DNA of 64,000 nucleotides from Sipunculus nudus (Eukaryota; Annelida; Sipuncula; Golfingiida; Sipunculidae): NCBI GenBank assembly GCA_026874595.1, contig CM049306.1, positions 15,087,019 to 15,151,018 of the forward strand, read 5' to 3'. Shown piece by piece: positions 35,581 to 48,010 of this stretch (position 1 is its first letter; each line of letters starts with the position of its first letter). The notes under the pieces were generated by a model. It saw only the letters and a program-made list of their open reading frames with translations, ran no database searches and was not told where the DNA came from. The position numbers and the translations under genes were made by a program.

Positions 35581-35766
35581 AGTGAAAGACGCTGCGCCTT
35601 GTCTCTTAGCAACAGCTGTATGTTGGTATGTAAACTCCTGTGATGAGATGCTCACATTGATTTCACTTTAGATGCGTAATGTAACAGTATATAATTATAA
35701 ATCACCTGTTCTGAAGCTGAAACTGTGCAACAGAAACAGAATTCTAGTTTCCCGCACGAAGGGTCA

Positions 35767-36271
35767 TTAACGGCTCGTTTGAATACCTTTCATTGAATCG
35801 CCAGGTACTGGATTACCTGTAAAAGAAAAAAAGGAAATTAAATATTAAAATTACACCCTTACAATTATTATTTTAGAATTGAATTCCTCTTTTCTAAAAT
35901 ATTTATACATAAAATACAATTAAGATAATGCACATATATAGTATTAATTGAAAAAGTAGATATAAAAATGTAAGTAAGTTACTCATTTTGACGGGTAATC
36001 AGGATTGTAATGTCATATTTATACACAAGCACAGCTACATGAGATTTGGATTCCATACATCATCATCCGCGAAAATAAAGAAAAACAGCTTACCTGTGAG
36101 AGATGCTAATGTGAGTGGTGGCCGTGCAGCAGTAACAATACCTGCTCTCTGAGAGACACTAAATCCTCCAGCAGAGGTGAAAATTGTCTCGATAGAAATC
36201 TTCCTTCCGTGGACCTTGTCTAGTCGCGACATCTGTGGCTTAATGGATGTCAGCAAGGTGTGGCTTCCCAT
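35767..36271 (-). other. Upstream ORF in the receptor leader (spliced, 75 codons)
   Basis: If the predicted 5'-UTR intron is removed, ATG at 36271 (MGSHTLLTSIKPQMS) opens a frame that crosses the junction and stops at TAA 35769-35767, 187 bases before the receptor ATG. A second, minimal upstream ORF, ATG followed at once by TGA, lies at about 35657-35652. Both would reduce or condition translation of the receptor. Inference from splice-site prediction only. Confidence 0.35.
35817..36093 (-). other. Predicted 5'-UTR intron of the receptor gene
   Basis: The donor CTCACAG|GTAAGC at 36094/36093 and the acceptor with a pyrimidine run (TTTCCTTTTTTTCTTTTACAG|GT) at 35817/35816 define a 277-bp intron. 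A second donor, CAA|GTAAGT at 36283/36282, offers an alternative first exon end that would remove the upstream ATG at 36271. Confidence 0.55.
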
Positions 36272-36356
36272 TGGGAACTTACTTGCAGCGCCGGGCCCAG
36301 TGCGTTCATTATGACTGCGAAGCGCCGCATATGCCGGTCTAGCAGACTACACCTTG

Positions 36357-36365
36357 GTTATATAT
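36357..36365 (-). promoter_or_regulatory. Candidate TATA box of the receptor gene
   Basis: TATATAA on the minus strand at 36364-36358 lies in an otherwise GC-richer segment. It is about 265 bases upstream of the predicted donor, so transcription would start near 36330 and give a first exon of about 240 bases. Confidence 0.4.
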
Positions 36366-36370
36366 CCGCG

Positions 36371-37540
36371 TGGGGTCCCGAGCTCCGAAGCGCTCTACTA
36401 ATTATCTCGCTGCACTGTAGTGGGTAGTCACCATCTAAATTTATTCACACATTGCAAACAGACAGGGTGACTTCATGATACAACCCATGAATACAAACAC
36501 AAAAGAAATAATGTCTCGAAGTTCATGAAATGTCACTTGGCTGCTGAAATTTTATTAACAACCGCCATCCCCATGATTTGTGATGCCAGGGAAGTGCCGT
36601 CTCACTTGCTGTTGACCGGCGCGCTGGAATCAGAGATTGCTAAGGTAACTAATAGGCGTCGTGTGCTCGACATCACGGCGTGTCATCGGTTCTCCGGATG
36701 GCGGATACTGGTTGATATGAACAGTCAGGGGATACCTGCGGCGGCGCCATAAAAAATTATCCCCCTATTTCCTTACCTCTAAAACGCTTCTCTTGGTGTC
36801 TCATATTGGCGGTGTCACTGATTAATCGCAATAGGGATCAGGTTGAGACTTCCCACCGAAGGCCTGACAGAGCGTGGGTGTAACTTGCGACTTGTGTAGG
36901 TGTGCAATTTCTAGCGATGCAACAAGTGGTTTCAAAGTAGGGGCGCTTCCCATGTTAATAGCCTTCTTTTTTTCGGCTACAAGTACAATGGAACGACTTT
37001 AAGAAATAAGAGAGATGACCTTTAGAAAGTATTTCTGTGTGTTTGCTTATGGTTTTTTATTAATTTATAATTTAGCTTGTGTATATATGTCTATTACTTG
37101 GCATGTGTGATTATAAATTGAGAGATTTATATAACATATGTCACTTTTAGAAGTGATCATATAATGTTTTATCTCCTTACACCATCAATTATTCAATTCA
37201 GATATAATAGGTGGGATCATGTGGTTATTACTAAAAAAGGGTGCTCCCAGAAAGTGCATGGTGGCTTGACGATAATTTCATGCTTAGATTATTTCCCGAT
37301 TAAGAGTGCCCGTCGCAGACTGAAATTATTAGCACATCAGGGAGACACATTCAGTGATCTGATTAAATTGTGATAATGGGTCAGAAAGCTGTAGGATAGA
37401 CATCGGTTATACCAAAGCTTATTTTGACTTAGAGGAACTATAGAAATTTAGCACATATTAATATTTACTGGTGACTGAAATATTAGCAGTTATGGTTCGT
37501 CGATCAAGCTTGGTCAAATGTACTGTTATTAACGTTATTG
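36371..37540. other. No gene recognised; presumed upstream region of the receptor gene
   Basis: The part nearest the receptor (36371-36760) has higher GC and several CpG. The 75-codon plus frame at 36525-36752 has no motif. The rest is AT-rich. Confidence 0.4.
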
Positions 37541-38130
37541 ATTTAAAGCTATGTTTGTTTGCCGACGACCGTACATTCTTCTTAAATGAGTTAAAATCAA
37601 TGGAGACATTGCTTAAAAAATAAATTACGATGATTTCTTGAATTATAATGTGAATAGTGTGAATTATAACAAATATGAAGCCGCCTCAATGTGAAGAAGA
37701 CACTAGAGTTTTCAAAGAAATTTAAATAAGTCGACCTTCATTCCGATGCTATAAAAATCCTAGGTATATGGTTATATATGGTTAGTTTTTCATATGAACT
37801 GAATTTGAAAATTTTTATAATAGTATTTCAAGATAATTGAATATGTGGAAATTAAGAGCTCTTACAATATTTGGGAGAATCCCAGTAACAAACCTTTCGG
37901 AAACTGTTGTACATCATTAATATTATTCAGCCCCTAAGGCGTTTGTCAAAAAGGTGAAAAACTGTACCGTTGACTTTATTTGGTATGGTTGTTAGCCCAA
38001 GATTAAATATGTTTACAGGTAAGTGAACCAGAAATGGAGGTATAAAATTACCGGATGTTGAATCAATTTTATAATGTAAAAGCATGTCATGGTTTATCAA
38101 GCTGAAGAACATGTAAAGTTAGAAATGTAC
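37541..38130 (+). mobile_element. Decayed L1/Tx1-like LINE reverse transcriptase
   Basis: CLFADDRTFFLNELKSMETL near 37553 carries the RT FADD active-site box. About 280 bp on, LNMWKLRALTIFGRIPVTN (37838), APKAFVKKVKN, DFIWYG and, in another frame, GGIKLPDVESI (38037) and MSWFIKLKNM follow. This is the order of the thumb/connection part of L1 and Tx1 ORF2p (NIWKQRNLS..GK, FIKE.E, FIWNGKPKIK, GGLKMPD, SWIKRL). Several in-frame stops and frame changes are present, so it is a dead copy. Its 5' and 3' limits are unclear, and decayed ORF2 may extend to about 39050. Confidence 0.8.
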
Positions 38131-39221
38131 AGTTATAACTTATTCCTATCTTAAGAAAGTGGTTGGTATCGAGAACATGGGGGTTAAAAAATAATGAATT
38201 TTACATTCATTGCTTTTCAATCTTGGATAAGAATACGTGTACTGACCCATGATCTAAAGACGCAGTTATTCTGCAGCAGGTGAAGAATAAAGTAACTGTT
38301 TATTTTCGTTTCTTAGATAAATAAGGGTTACTTTTTGTATTATTTATGAAACACCGATGGATTGATTAAATATTTATCAGAGAGAGTCAACTGTTACAGC
38401 CAAAAGTTAGAGAAATATTTTTATCTTTGGTTTCAATTCACCGGGCAATAACCATAACAATGGTTAAAAATCTTGAAATAGTAGGAGTACCATTCAAGAT
38501 TTTATTAGCTGTGTCTCAAATCAGCTGAAAATGCCTAAGTCGATAAGATTGTTGATTACTTTCGTTTATATTGTATATCTTTTCATACTGAATTACAAAT
38601 GTGTTTTATTTAGCAATTTGGACTTAGAAGCCCCGCCTTTGTCTGTGTTCTGGAATCGATTATTCTCGAAAGTATGTAGGCCTAAAGATTGGTCGAGAAG
38701 AAAATTAAAGCGCATTAACATGAATGGAAAGCTATTAATATACTCATGTAATTTCAGTTTGTGTTAAATTAAGATTTAAGAGGTACCATTATACTACAGG
38801 CACATTATCGTTCTGATATATAAGTTGCATGTTAACCTTTGGGTCATCATTTACGGGAGATGTCGATGATGAAACGGATAATAAAAGGGCAGTGCAGTGG
38901 TATACATTATACCCTGAAACATCTTTCGAGGAAACAACGAATAACAGTGCATCGTAGGGAGTAAGTTTTAGGCACGAAAGAGATACGCCCCATTAATGAT
39001 TACGGTTCATTCTTTAAGAATGTGAAAATTCTCCAATGGTTCAATGCTGTTTGTTGCCACTAGGATGCAAAGACCCCTGCAAACACTCTACACTTTCTTT
39101 ATTATGGGTAATAATAATCTTTACAACATATATCTGTTTCAATTTGCTTGTTTTTCTGTCAGATATATAGTCACTATATTTTCTCTTGTGGTAATAAGCT
39201 TCCTATTACCCGTCAGTGTTT
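38131..39221. other. Probably further decayed LINE sequence; no gene
   Basis: Continues from the RT fragment in the same orientation. FWNRLFSKV near 38650 may be an ORF2 tail word, but I cannot place the rest. Confidence 0.3.
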
Positions 39222-39283
39222 GGGTAATTTTTGTTTTAACTTATGTAAATTAGGGTAATTTTTGTTTTAACTTATGTAAATTA
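39222..39283 (+). repeat. Exact 31-bp tandem duplication
   Basis: The unit starting GGGTAATTTTTGTTTTAACT occurs twice in succession without a mismatch, so the duplication is recent. Confidence 0.95.
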
Positions 39284-42227
39284 AAGGACCTTGTAGCCAC
39301 TGGCCTGATGAAGTCATGTAAGTCATGTGCCGAGCACAAAGAAACGCAACCGGGTGTCTTTATATTCCCATGTTATTCTAATTATTTGTTTCCACACACC
39401 CCACTATCTCCATGTGTTTTGTTTTAAGTTATACGTGGAATTTTTATATATTAAATATTAATAATGATCTTCTTACGTGAAGTATCACTTGACTTGTTGT
39501 TTGTTTTATACATAGTTATAAAGTATACTTTATCTTACACCCTTGGAAAAGTTTCCTATATAAAACAGTCCTTAGCAATTATGTTAATCCTTAACTATTA
39601 TGCCTTTATATTAAATATTTAGTAATAGGAAACACAAAAAACCCTAATCAATATTTTAATTTGACCGAAAAAGGTATGGAGCGGATCAAGGAATGAAGAA
39701 AAGGAATGGTCCAACCAAGGACGACTGAACACAAATCCAAAAGCAAGGTCCTATGGAAAGGTGGGTTCAGGCCGTGAAATTTGGATTCAAACGCTAAAAA
39801 AGGTTGCGGCGGCTAAAAAAACCTGGGCTTCTACTTCCCTGGACCCCCCCTAACAAACATAGTATTAAGAAAATATTTAGATATGTGTGGTATGTTTGCC
39901 TTCGAGAGGGTAAAAGCGTGTTCATACATGGACGGTTGAAACGCATGGGTTCATATGAGCCACTTGTTGGAAAGGCAGCGGTCAAGAGCCGGAACATGAG
40001 CTGGCTATTATAATTGAAAATTAATTGCTTACTTTAGAGAAAGAAAGGAACAAACAGCGAGGTCAGATTTCAGCTGAATGGATGGTTCATTGTCTTTGGC
40101 TGAAGCATTCACTGCTAACATCCCTGAATTGGAAATTCTACACCAACGCATGCTTTTAGATTCATTAAAAACAAGTGTTCCTCATGTTTCTTGAGCAACA
40201 TCTGGTGGAAGGTTCCGGCAACATTATTTGCATGATCACCGACGAAACACAAGCTGTGTGCCCTTTCGCTATCTCTCTCTTATCTCCGGAACCCAGACCA
40301 TACGCCCACTTGATGGAATATAATATAATATTTAAGTTGGAAGAAATCGATTAAAATTGCCTTTTATTTTAAGGATGACATATGATACATGAGCAACAAT
40401 ATTTAACTCACACAAATACATTATATTATTATGACTTATGCTCGCATGCAGTATTTTCCTTACTATATGTTAGTAATGTTACCAATCAGGGCAGAATAAA
40501 ACATGAAAACCAAACGTGTACAGAATGGGCATTTACCTACACTTGACATTACTTTGATACTAAATGAAATATAATTAATTAGAAATATAATGGAATTTAT
40601 TTATATTTTGTTTTCTCTTGTAGTTCAACAAGTTATTAATCTAGAAGCCTATTTTATAACAAGTATTTTCCAGACTATCCATATTAAATATTAAACACTC
40701 AATTGATGAAAGTTCTCTACGTCTGCTGAACTATGCATTATGAATTTGCTTTCATATTAAATTTCGTATGTATAGTTACATATACATATGAACGTATAGT
40801 TTAAACGATCCTGCATAAGGGAAATTTCGAGTATTTTAAATGTTGTGTCCTTCTATTTTTAATTTTTGAATCCCTTGAGGCAGAAAGTGAACGAACTTTT
40901 ACCCATCTTAAATTCTTGAGAAAAGGGCCCTAGTATGAAGACGATATTTTAAAGATTAATTATAATTTGCTCTGCGATAGTTGTTGTGAGCGATGTCGTT
41001 GATTTGAGGTGTGCTATAAATACTTATTTTTTTAAGTTTTGTGATCCAATAAGCGATCGATTCTCGTTAATATTGAAGTTCGTTTTTTGTATCATTCTCA
41101 CCCACTTCTGTGGCCTCCCACGTTCTTGTTAAGACAGTCGGTAAATGCTAGCGGGAGCACTAGGTGAAGAGTTTATTAACAAGACCTGGCAACGATGCTT
41201 CCATTCGGAGTAACCAATGTGCCTCAGGCGGTTAGTGAGCACTCTTGAAGGAGAGACTTGCGTGGTTAAGAAGACTGAGAGCATTTGTTCAATGTAGGTA
41301 GGAAACATAATTTCCTGGCGCTAACAAGAAAATTAACGCCAATAGTTACAGGCAATTTGTCCGTACATAAGAAATTAGCCTATGGAAGTTAAAGGTTAAA
41401 CCTTGATCTCTAAAATATTTCAGAATTGACTTAATTGTACTCGGAGAAGGGTAATTATATGTCACCTTTATCCTTTTGTTCCATGAATTTCAACGAATGC
41501 CATACGGTTCCGAGAAAATATTCATTCATGTTTAAATATATTTTAAACATTTTATTTTTAATGATTACGATGAGCTGTACATTACTTTAAGATAAAAAAA
41601 AATTAACCGATGGAAGGAATGAACCTAATTTTATTATAATCGCTAAGTGAGAGCCATAATGTCATTTAAACATTAAAATCTCAATATGGGTGGATTGAAA
41701 GTTCTATTATGATAAAGAATTTAAGCTCTTTGAAAGGTGTTTACTGCAGTTATCCACAGACGCATTTTTATTAATTCATCGAAGATACCTCAAATTATTA
41801 TTTATTATGTCGAAGAATCCTTAAGATGCACGATATGGACATGGTTGTGTGTCGTTTGATTAAAAGAATTACATTTTAATGGTCATGAAATCTGGAGCAC
41901 AATGACCAGGAAGGCCTTTCCCTGAAAACCTTTCATTGTGAACCAACGTTGTAGTCCACGTTATACTTCTGGCCTACTAATAATTGCAGTTTTTATGCAG
42001 GTACATTTAGTATTGGAAGACAGTCAAGAACATCAATACAGCCTTACAGGATAGTGTTGACACCCCCCCCCCCCCAGACGCAATGGGGGTGATACATGTA
42101 ATCATTCCCATTTTATATTCAGAGAGCAAGATTTATATACTGGATTTATCTACTGTAAAAAAATATCAATATTTGTAGTGAGAGACTTTTGTTACATTTC
42201 TGCCCTTTTTTTTGACCATATTTTTTT
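39284..42227. other. No gene recognised
   Basis: AT-rich sequence without coding similarity. A poly-C run at about 42062-42075 lies close to the Helitron-like element. Confidence 0.45.
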
Positions 42228-42424
42228 GCTTGCCGGAATCAAAGATTTCGGCAAGCATATTGCTCAGTTGCGTATGTCTGTTTGTCTGTCTGTTTGTATG
42301 TCTGTCTGTCTGTCTGTTTGTTTGTCTGCACTCTCCTGGCCACAATTTTGCCACAATCACCTTAAAACTTTCAGAGATGATGGAGAATTAAATTTCTAGG
42401 TGCCCTATTGTTTTTGGTTAAAAT

Positions 42425-42449
42425 AGGTCAAAGGTCAAGGTCAAGGTCG
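42425..42449 (+). promoter_or_regulatory. Array of nuclear-receptor half-sites
   Basis: AGGTCA-A-AGGTCA (42425-42437) is a perfect DR1 site and is followed without spacer by AGGTCA and AGGTCG. DR1 is the known site of RXR/HNF4/PPAR-type receptors. It lies within the Helitron-like element. Confidence 0.35.
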
Positions 42450-42729
42450 TCAAAAATTCTCAAAACGGTTTTTTCTTCATATCTTTGTGACTATTAGTCG
42501 TATCTACTTCAACAATAGCTCATTTTAATCGTCATTCCAAGGCCTGTCATCTGGTGTGTAGCAGACTCAAATTTGCCGTAACCATGGTTACAAATTTTGG
42601 GGGAATAGTCATGATATTCGAATATAAGGGGTCTTATTTTTCTAACTTTGTCAGTTTTAAAGCTAGTGTGATCTAGTTTTTTGCATCAGGTAGCATTCAA
42701 CTAGCACTACAAGATTTTATAACAAGTAT

Positions 42730-44120
42730 TGCAGTATCTCGTAAAATATCTCGTGAATAGAGATATTTCGAGATTTCATTCATCTTGCGCCAAAGGCCAC
42801 ATTATTGCAGGAATCTTTCTGAAACTGAAATATTATAAGTCCTACACTAGTATCTCGAAATTGTTTTTTCATTTTTTGAATAGGGCCGCAAGGGGGCGCT
42901 GGATGCGAACCTCCCGAACATATCATATTTTGGCCATATCTCCAAAATTATAAGCCTCAATTACATAAACTATAGCTTATTTTCTTCCTCTGAGTTTTCT
43001 CCATAACCTAGTGTAGTCATCTGGTCACTATTTTGTGACACTTTGTCAGTGTGTCTGTCTGTTTGTCAGTTGTCCGCAAATTCGCCTGCTTGCTCTTGCG
43101 TCTCACATATAGCATTCTAAAGGGCACAGTTTTGAAAGAATCCTTTTAAAAAATTACATCTTAAGTCTTACACTAATATCTCGAAACCAATTTTTCATTT
43201 TCCGGATATGGCCGCTAGGGGGCGCTGAACTCGAACCTCTCCCAACATATCATGCTTTGGCAATATCTCCAAAACTATAAACCTCAGTTACATAAACTGT
43301 AGCTTTTTTCTTCCTTTGAGTCTTCTCCATAACCTGGAGTAGTCATCTGGACTCAATTTTGAGTCACTTTGTCAGTGTTTTCGTCTGTTTGTCAGTTGTC
43401 CACAAATACGCCTGCTTGTTGGCTCTTGCGTCTCACATATAGCATTCTTTAGGCCACAGTTTTGACGGAATCCTTTTGAAACTATTACATCTTATGTCTT
43501 ACACTAATATCTAGAAATAATTTTTTTCATTTTCCGGATATAGCCACTAGTGGGCGCTGCACACGACCCTCACACACATACCATTGTATAGGCCATATCT
43601 CTACACCCAAAGCCTCAGTTACATAAACTTTGGCTTATTTTCTTCCTTTGAGTCTTCTCCATAAACTGTTTAAGGCATCTGGTTTCAATCTTCTGTCACT
43701 TTGTCAGTGTGTCCATCTGTTTGTCCGTTATCCTCAAAGTTGCCTGCTTGCTGGTTCTTACGCCTTACATATAGCATTCTACGGGCCACAGCTTTGACGG
43801 AATCCTTTTGAAACTGAGACATCTCATGGTATACACTAATAATACGAAACGCATTTGTCGTCTTCGGAATATGTCTGCTAGAGGGCGCTACAGTCGAGCC
43901 TCCCTAGTATATCATTAATTCGCCATACCTCCAAAATTATAAATCTAAATTACATAAATTATAACTCATTTTCTTCCTTTCAATCTTCTCAATCACCAGG
44001 TTATGTCATCTGGTGTCAATCTTGTCTCACAAAGTCAGTATGTCTGTCTGTTCGTCTTTTGTTGTCAGCTTTGTCTACTTGCCTGTTCTTTTGTCTCACA
44101 TGTCATTCTACGGGCCACAT
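42730..44120 (+). repeat. Four tandem units of ~322-333 bp inside the Helitron-like element
   Basis: Each unit contains GCCGC(T/A)AGGGGGCGCTG (about 42886, 43211, 43545, 43874), then CCATATCTCCAAAATTATAA, TTACATAAACT, TTCTTCCTTTGAGTCTTCTCC, TTTGTCAGTGTGTCTGTCTG and CTCACATATAGCATTCTA. Units are roughly 75-85% alike by eye, so the array is not recent. Confidence 0.85.
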
Positions 44121-44236
44121 ATTCCAGCAATGTCCCTGACAGTCATTCCATTAATAGAAAACCGACAATATGTTCTGTCTGTCCGTCTGTGTTTCACTTC
44201 CGATTTCCGGCAAGCGTTCGACCTATGGTCGTCTAG

Positions 44237-44294
44237 TTATTCTTTTACTTGGTTGTTACATCTCAAATATATTAAGGTTCACACGCAAACATTC

Positions 44295-44340
<46 letters not shown>

Positions 44341-46340
44341 ATTGTTTTTCAAAATTTTCCCCAACCTACCCTATCTATGAGTCAACCCCCCCCCCCCCCG
44401 AATATAAATTGACGCCGTTGGGAACACTATTTCCTACCTTCCCTGTCCCTTCTTGGCGACTGCTGCAGGTAATCCTGTGGCAGTGTTGTTTTCAGCACTG
44501 TTCAGACGTATTACGCCCTTTGAAACTCGTGGAGATGATAAACAATGAATTTGTTTAGCACTGATGAGCAATTCCATAAGACTTAAATATATAAACAGAT
44601 TGGCTCAGGGTGAAATGGACCGGACAGGTAAAATATTAAAAAAACAAGGGACGCTGCAAAGGCTATTAAATATCCATTTTTATTGTGGGCTAAAATGAAG
44701 TAAATATCTAATAATCCATTAATCTCAAGGAAGTAAACAATCAAACCAATGCTTGTAATCAACGCTCACAAACACAAACTGAGTTGATTGCACAACATCA
44801 CATGAAAAATGTGCTCTTTGACACAGGAACGCGTCAGTACAATCTACCGCTTACTTTGGTATACAGTAGTAACAGGAAATTTACGTAAATTAGTCTTCCC
44901 ACTGTCACGATAATTATTGATTATATAGGGCTCAAATACTCGTTTCCGTAGTTATCTTTTATGATATGCCTAATGTAAACGTGACACTTAAACACCACGT
45001 GATACCTATAAATTTTAGCTAGTGCAAAACCCTTTTTCTAACCATTTTTGTATTAATGGACAGGTGCTCTGAGTATTCAATTTACTTGCGAATGTCATGC
45101 CTGTTTTGGTTATGGTGAATAAGCTATATTCTCCTGGTGTTTGCGTCATAAAAACACGATGCAAATATGGTTGTCTTTTCAAGTGTAAGCCTGCTGCGTC
45201 AAATGTTAAATACACATGATATTGACTGCTTCTTCAGTTCAGTTTCAGTTTTTTTCATAAACCACACATTGTGAATAAATGAAAGTGAATCTTGAAAGAA
45301 AAAAAGAATCTAAAATTTTAGGTGTTTCTGTATATTACTCCTTGCATCCATAAATACAAGTAAATGCATGATAAATACGCCTACTACGTAAAAAGCGGCT
45401 TCGCCTGAGGTTTTATTGCTTTGTTTCTTTCAAGACGCTATTATTCAGGCCACAAATCTACAACTTTATAAAAGCATATGTTTTCGACACGTAACATAAC
45501 GAGGTCCATATTTACAAAAGCAGAATAAAAAGAAATGAAACGTGTAAACTAACATATATCATCAAGAGTAAAACACCGACTATTATTCCGCCATAAAATA
45601 TATGCATGGCGTTGCCATTAAAACATCGTTTATATACTCCTTACAGTCCACGTTAGTTTGTAGTAACATCCCCTAAAGATATATACATAAGATAAAGACA
45701 TATATGCTGAAATCAGATACACATGAACTGTAGATAAAATGCAAAAAAGAGATTAACAGTCACGTCTTCCTTATTAGGATTATAAACCATATGGTTTAAC
45801 TGCGTTAACACGTCACCCATCGTTCAGCGGGCGTATCTTCCTCATTCAGAAAATTTTTATCCAATGTGGAGCCTGTTTAGACTTTAATCTTTGAACTGAA
45901 GACCATATCTTGCATTCCCTTGCTTGTTGACTATCGGTCCCGCAGGAACAATCAACCTTTAAGTAATCAACCTTCAGGCAAGCAGATAGTTCAAAGCACA
46001 AGTCCGAGCTGGATTCTGCGTTGGATTACACAGCTGTCGTGTCCTTGGCGTTGGTATTTGCCAAGGTGACCTGGTGATACAACCCCTGGGAACGTTTGAT
46101 TGGTTCGTCCACGTCTGGCCAGAGTATAGCATTGCATCGCTGAAATAATAACAGTGAGATCATAAAAAGGGTATATTATTCTCCCATGTATCACTGTATG
46201 CGCTTCTTTGTTTGAATTTTTTTTCAAGATATAAACATAATTAGAGATGGATTTTATCAATATATTGCAGAAAGAAGTTATGATCACATTTTGCTGATGT
46301 GTATCCAGCTGTGAATGCAGGGGTGTTTTTGCACACGTCT
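44237..46340. other. No gene recognised; microsatellites
   Basis: A (TA)n tract at about 44297-44338 and a poly-C run at about 44387-44399, otherwise AT-rich with no coding similarity. Confidence 0.45.
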
Positions 46341-46435
46341 AATGACATATAGTACAGTCATTTTGTAACATGACCTCACACAAATTGCAACAAAAGCTAT
46401 CTCATTTGTTTTGTATCCCAGAAGGTATCCTTTTG
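46341..46435 (+). repeat. Copy A of an inverted ~90-bp repeat
   Basis: TAGTACAGTCATTTTG...ACCTCACACAAATTGCAACAAAAGC is matched by the reverse complement of about 49815-49920. An internal 24-bp core is identical. Confidence 0.6.
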
Positions 46436-47640
46436 AACATATATAAAGTCCTAAGATATTCTCCTGGGGGAAAGTAGTAAAATTTGGGAATATCCAAAAT
46501 GGCCGCCAGAAGGCCTAGAATCCATCAAATTTAATTAATCAAAAGGGTATAAATATGTAATACGACATTTTCAGGGGTTTTTTTGGGGGTCGCAGAATCC
46601 AATTCTGGTCTTTATTTGTTAATTTAAAAATTCCCAAGACTCATATGTGGGGGTCGATGTGGAAACGGTCTGAAGCATGGGGTGCGGTAGGGGTGGGGGT
46701 TGTAGCACGACTCAATTGGCATTTATATTGAGCAGGTAAGCCTAATTTGGTAATGTGCAGCGCTCACCTAACCTGTTGCAATAATAATGTAGTAATTAGA
46801 TTTTCAACAAACATGAAGAGGGCTTGACCGATATGCTGGGTTAAAACGGAATTGTTCTCGCCAGGTAGGGGTTGTTAGAAAGTATACTAAAACAGTCACG
46901 ATTGGTCTGGTTTATGTCAAATGACGAGTCGCCTGCTTTTGAAACGCTCCAAGAGGTTATTAGATGCAACTGTCAGAGTAACTGCAGCACCATCATATGC
47001 ATGGCAAAAAGAATCACATAGCGTGTACCCTGGCTATGGCGACTGTGGTTGATTATCAGGTAGGAAGCCTTTTTTCATGTCATGAGCCAGCATTCAATAA
47101 TTTCATACTACGTTTTTATTTTCCTTTTAATTAAAGTTTTGTTGTGTCTGTAGGTAAAATCTTATTTCCTTTAGATTATTGTAAACACATGTAAGTTGAT
47201 AATGCATAGCATTGATATACAAAATGTATACATGTAGCACCAACCATTAATGCAAGGCCACCTGTTTCTTAACGGTAATACATAACTAATATATAGTACA
47301 AGTAAAACATTTTACACAAGGACATAAATCTGCACAGGTCACAAAGTACAAAGGCAAAACAGAGTGCAGTTCCTTTGATCCACTGAAGTCATTTTTTGTT
47401 ATTGTGGGATAAATTTATACACATGATATATGCTTGATAACAGAGTGCATGGATCTTTGAATATTATTAATAATTAATTTTGAATTGTCAATTCCAAATT
47501 TCTATTTTCATTTTGCTTTGCTTTTCAGTTACAATTTAAAAAAATCGGTTTGCAGTAGAATGACGTTTTTGAGAAGAAATTGAATTTGGTGGCTTAGTTT
47601 TTTTTTCAAGAAAACCAGCTGAGAGTCCAGGAATAGTCTA
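46436..47640. other. No gene recognised
   Basis: Contains AAAATGGCCGCC near 46495 and two GGGGGTCG words (46586, 46651) suggesting a small repeated motif. Otherwise nothing identifiable. Confidence 0.4.
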
Positions 47641-47881
47641 ACAAAACGTTTGCTGATCGGGTATTTTCAACATTTGGACGATTTCTTTGGATTGAACTTT
47701 CTAATGATGTTAAATGAAGCGAAAATATTGACGACTTTAAAAGAAAATTGAAAACGTACCTTTTTCGACTTAGATTTTTATCAAATTTTAACTCTTGTGT
47801 CATAATATAATAAAGTACTTTTGTAAAGCGCCACTGAATAAAAATATTTATAAAAGTAGGCGCTATATTAAATAAATAAAG
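47641..47881 (+). mobile_element. LINE 3' end (CR1/L2/jockey-type) fragment
   Basis: DRVFSTFGRFLWIELSNDVK then IDDFKRKLKTYLFRLR is the well-known C-terminal phrase of many invertebrate LINE RTs (RAFS..AP.LWN.LP..IR....FK..LKT.LF). One in-frame stop separates the two halves. The 3' tail has TGTAAAGCGCC and GGCGCTATATTAAATAAATAAAG, a typical stem and repeat end of such LINEs. It is a 5'-truncated dead copy. Confidence 0.75.
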
Positions 47882-48010
47882 TTTAAATTTAAAAGTCAGA
47901 GATTTTTTATCCGAGTTGACTGCTGGAAACCCTGTGTGTAACTGACAACAGACACTTTGTGATAAGAATGGACAAGATGACGTCTGATTTAACATGTGCT
48001 CATTACATAT

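Larger units (their letters stand above)
42228..44236 (+). mobile_element. Helitron-like (HINE-type) non-autonomous element, ~2.0 kb
   Basis: The 5' end is a hairpin, GCTTGCCGGAA (42228-42238) pairing with TTCGGCAAGC (42247-42256), followed by ATAT and a (TCTG/TTTG)n microsatellite. The 3' end repeats CCGGCAAGCGTTCG, then a hairpin CGACC-TAT-GGTCG (44219-44231) and TCTAG (CTAG 44233-44236), preceded by another (TCTG)n patch. A short tandem array forms the core. A terminal 3' hairpin plus CTAG, a subterminal motif shared by both ends, microsatellites and a tandem-repeat core are features of Helentron-associated elements such as DINE-1 and the bivalve pearl elements. No replicase or helicase sequence is present. 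The assignment rests on architecture. Confidence 0.6.

Noticed and set aside
34363-35655. Receptor start at the upstream GTG (35655)
   Set aside because: Animal nuclear genes normally start at ATG. The first in-frame ATG at 35580 leaves a complete seven-helix receptor with a plausible N-terminus.
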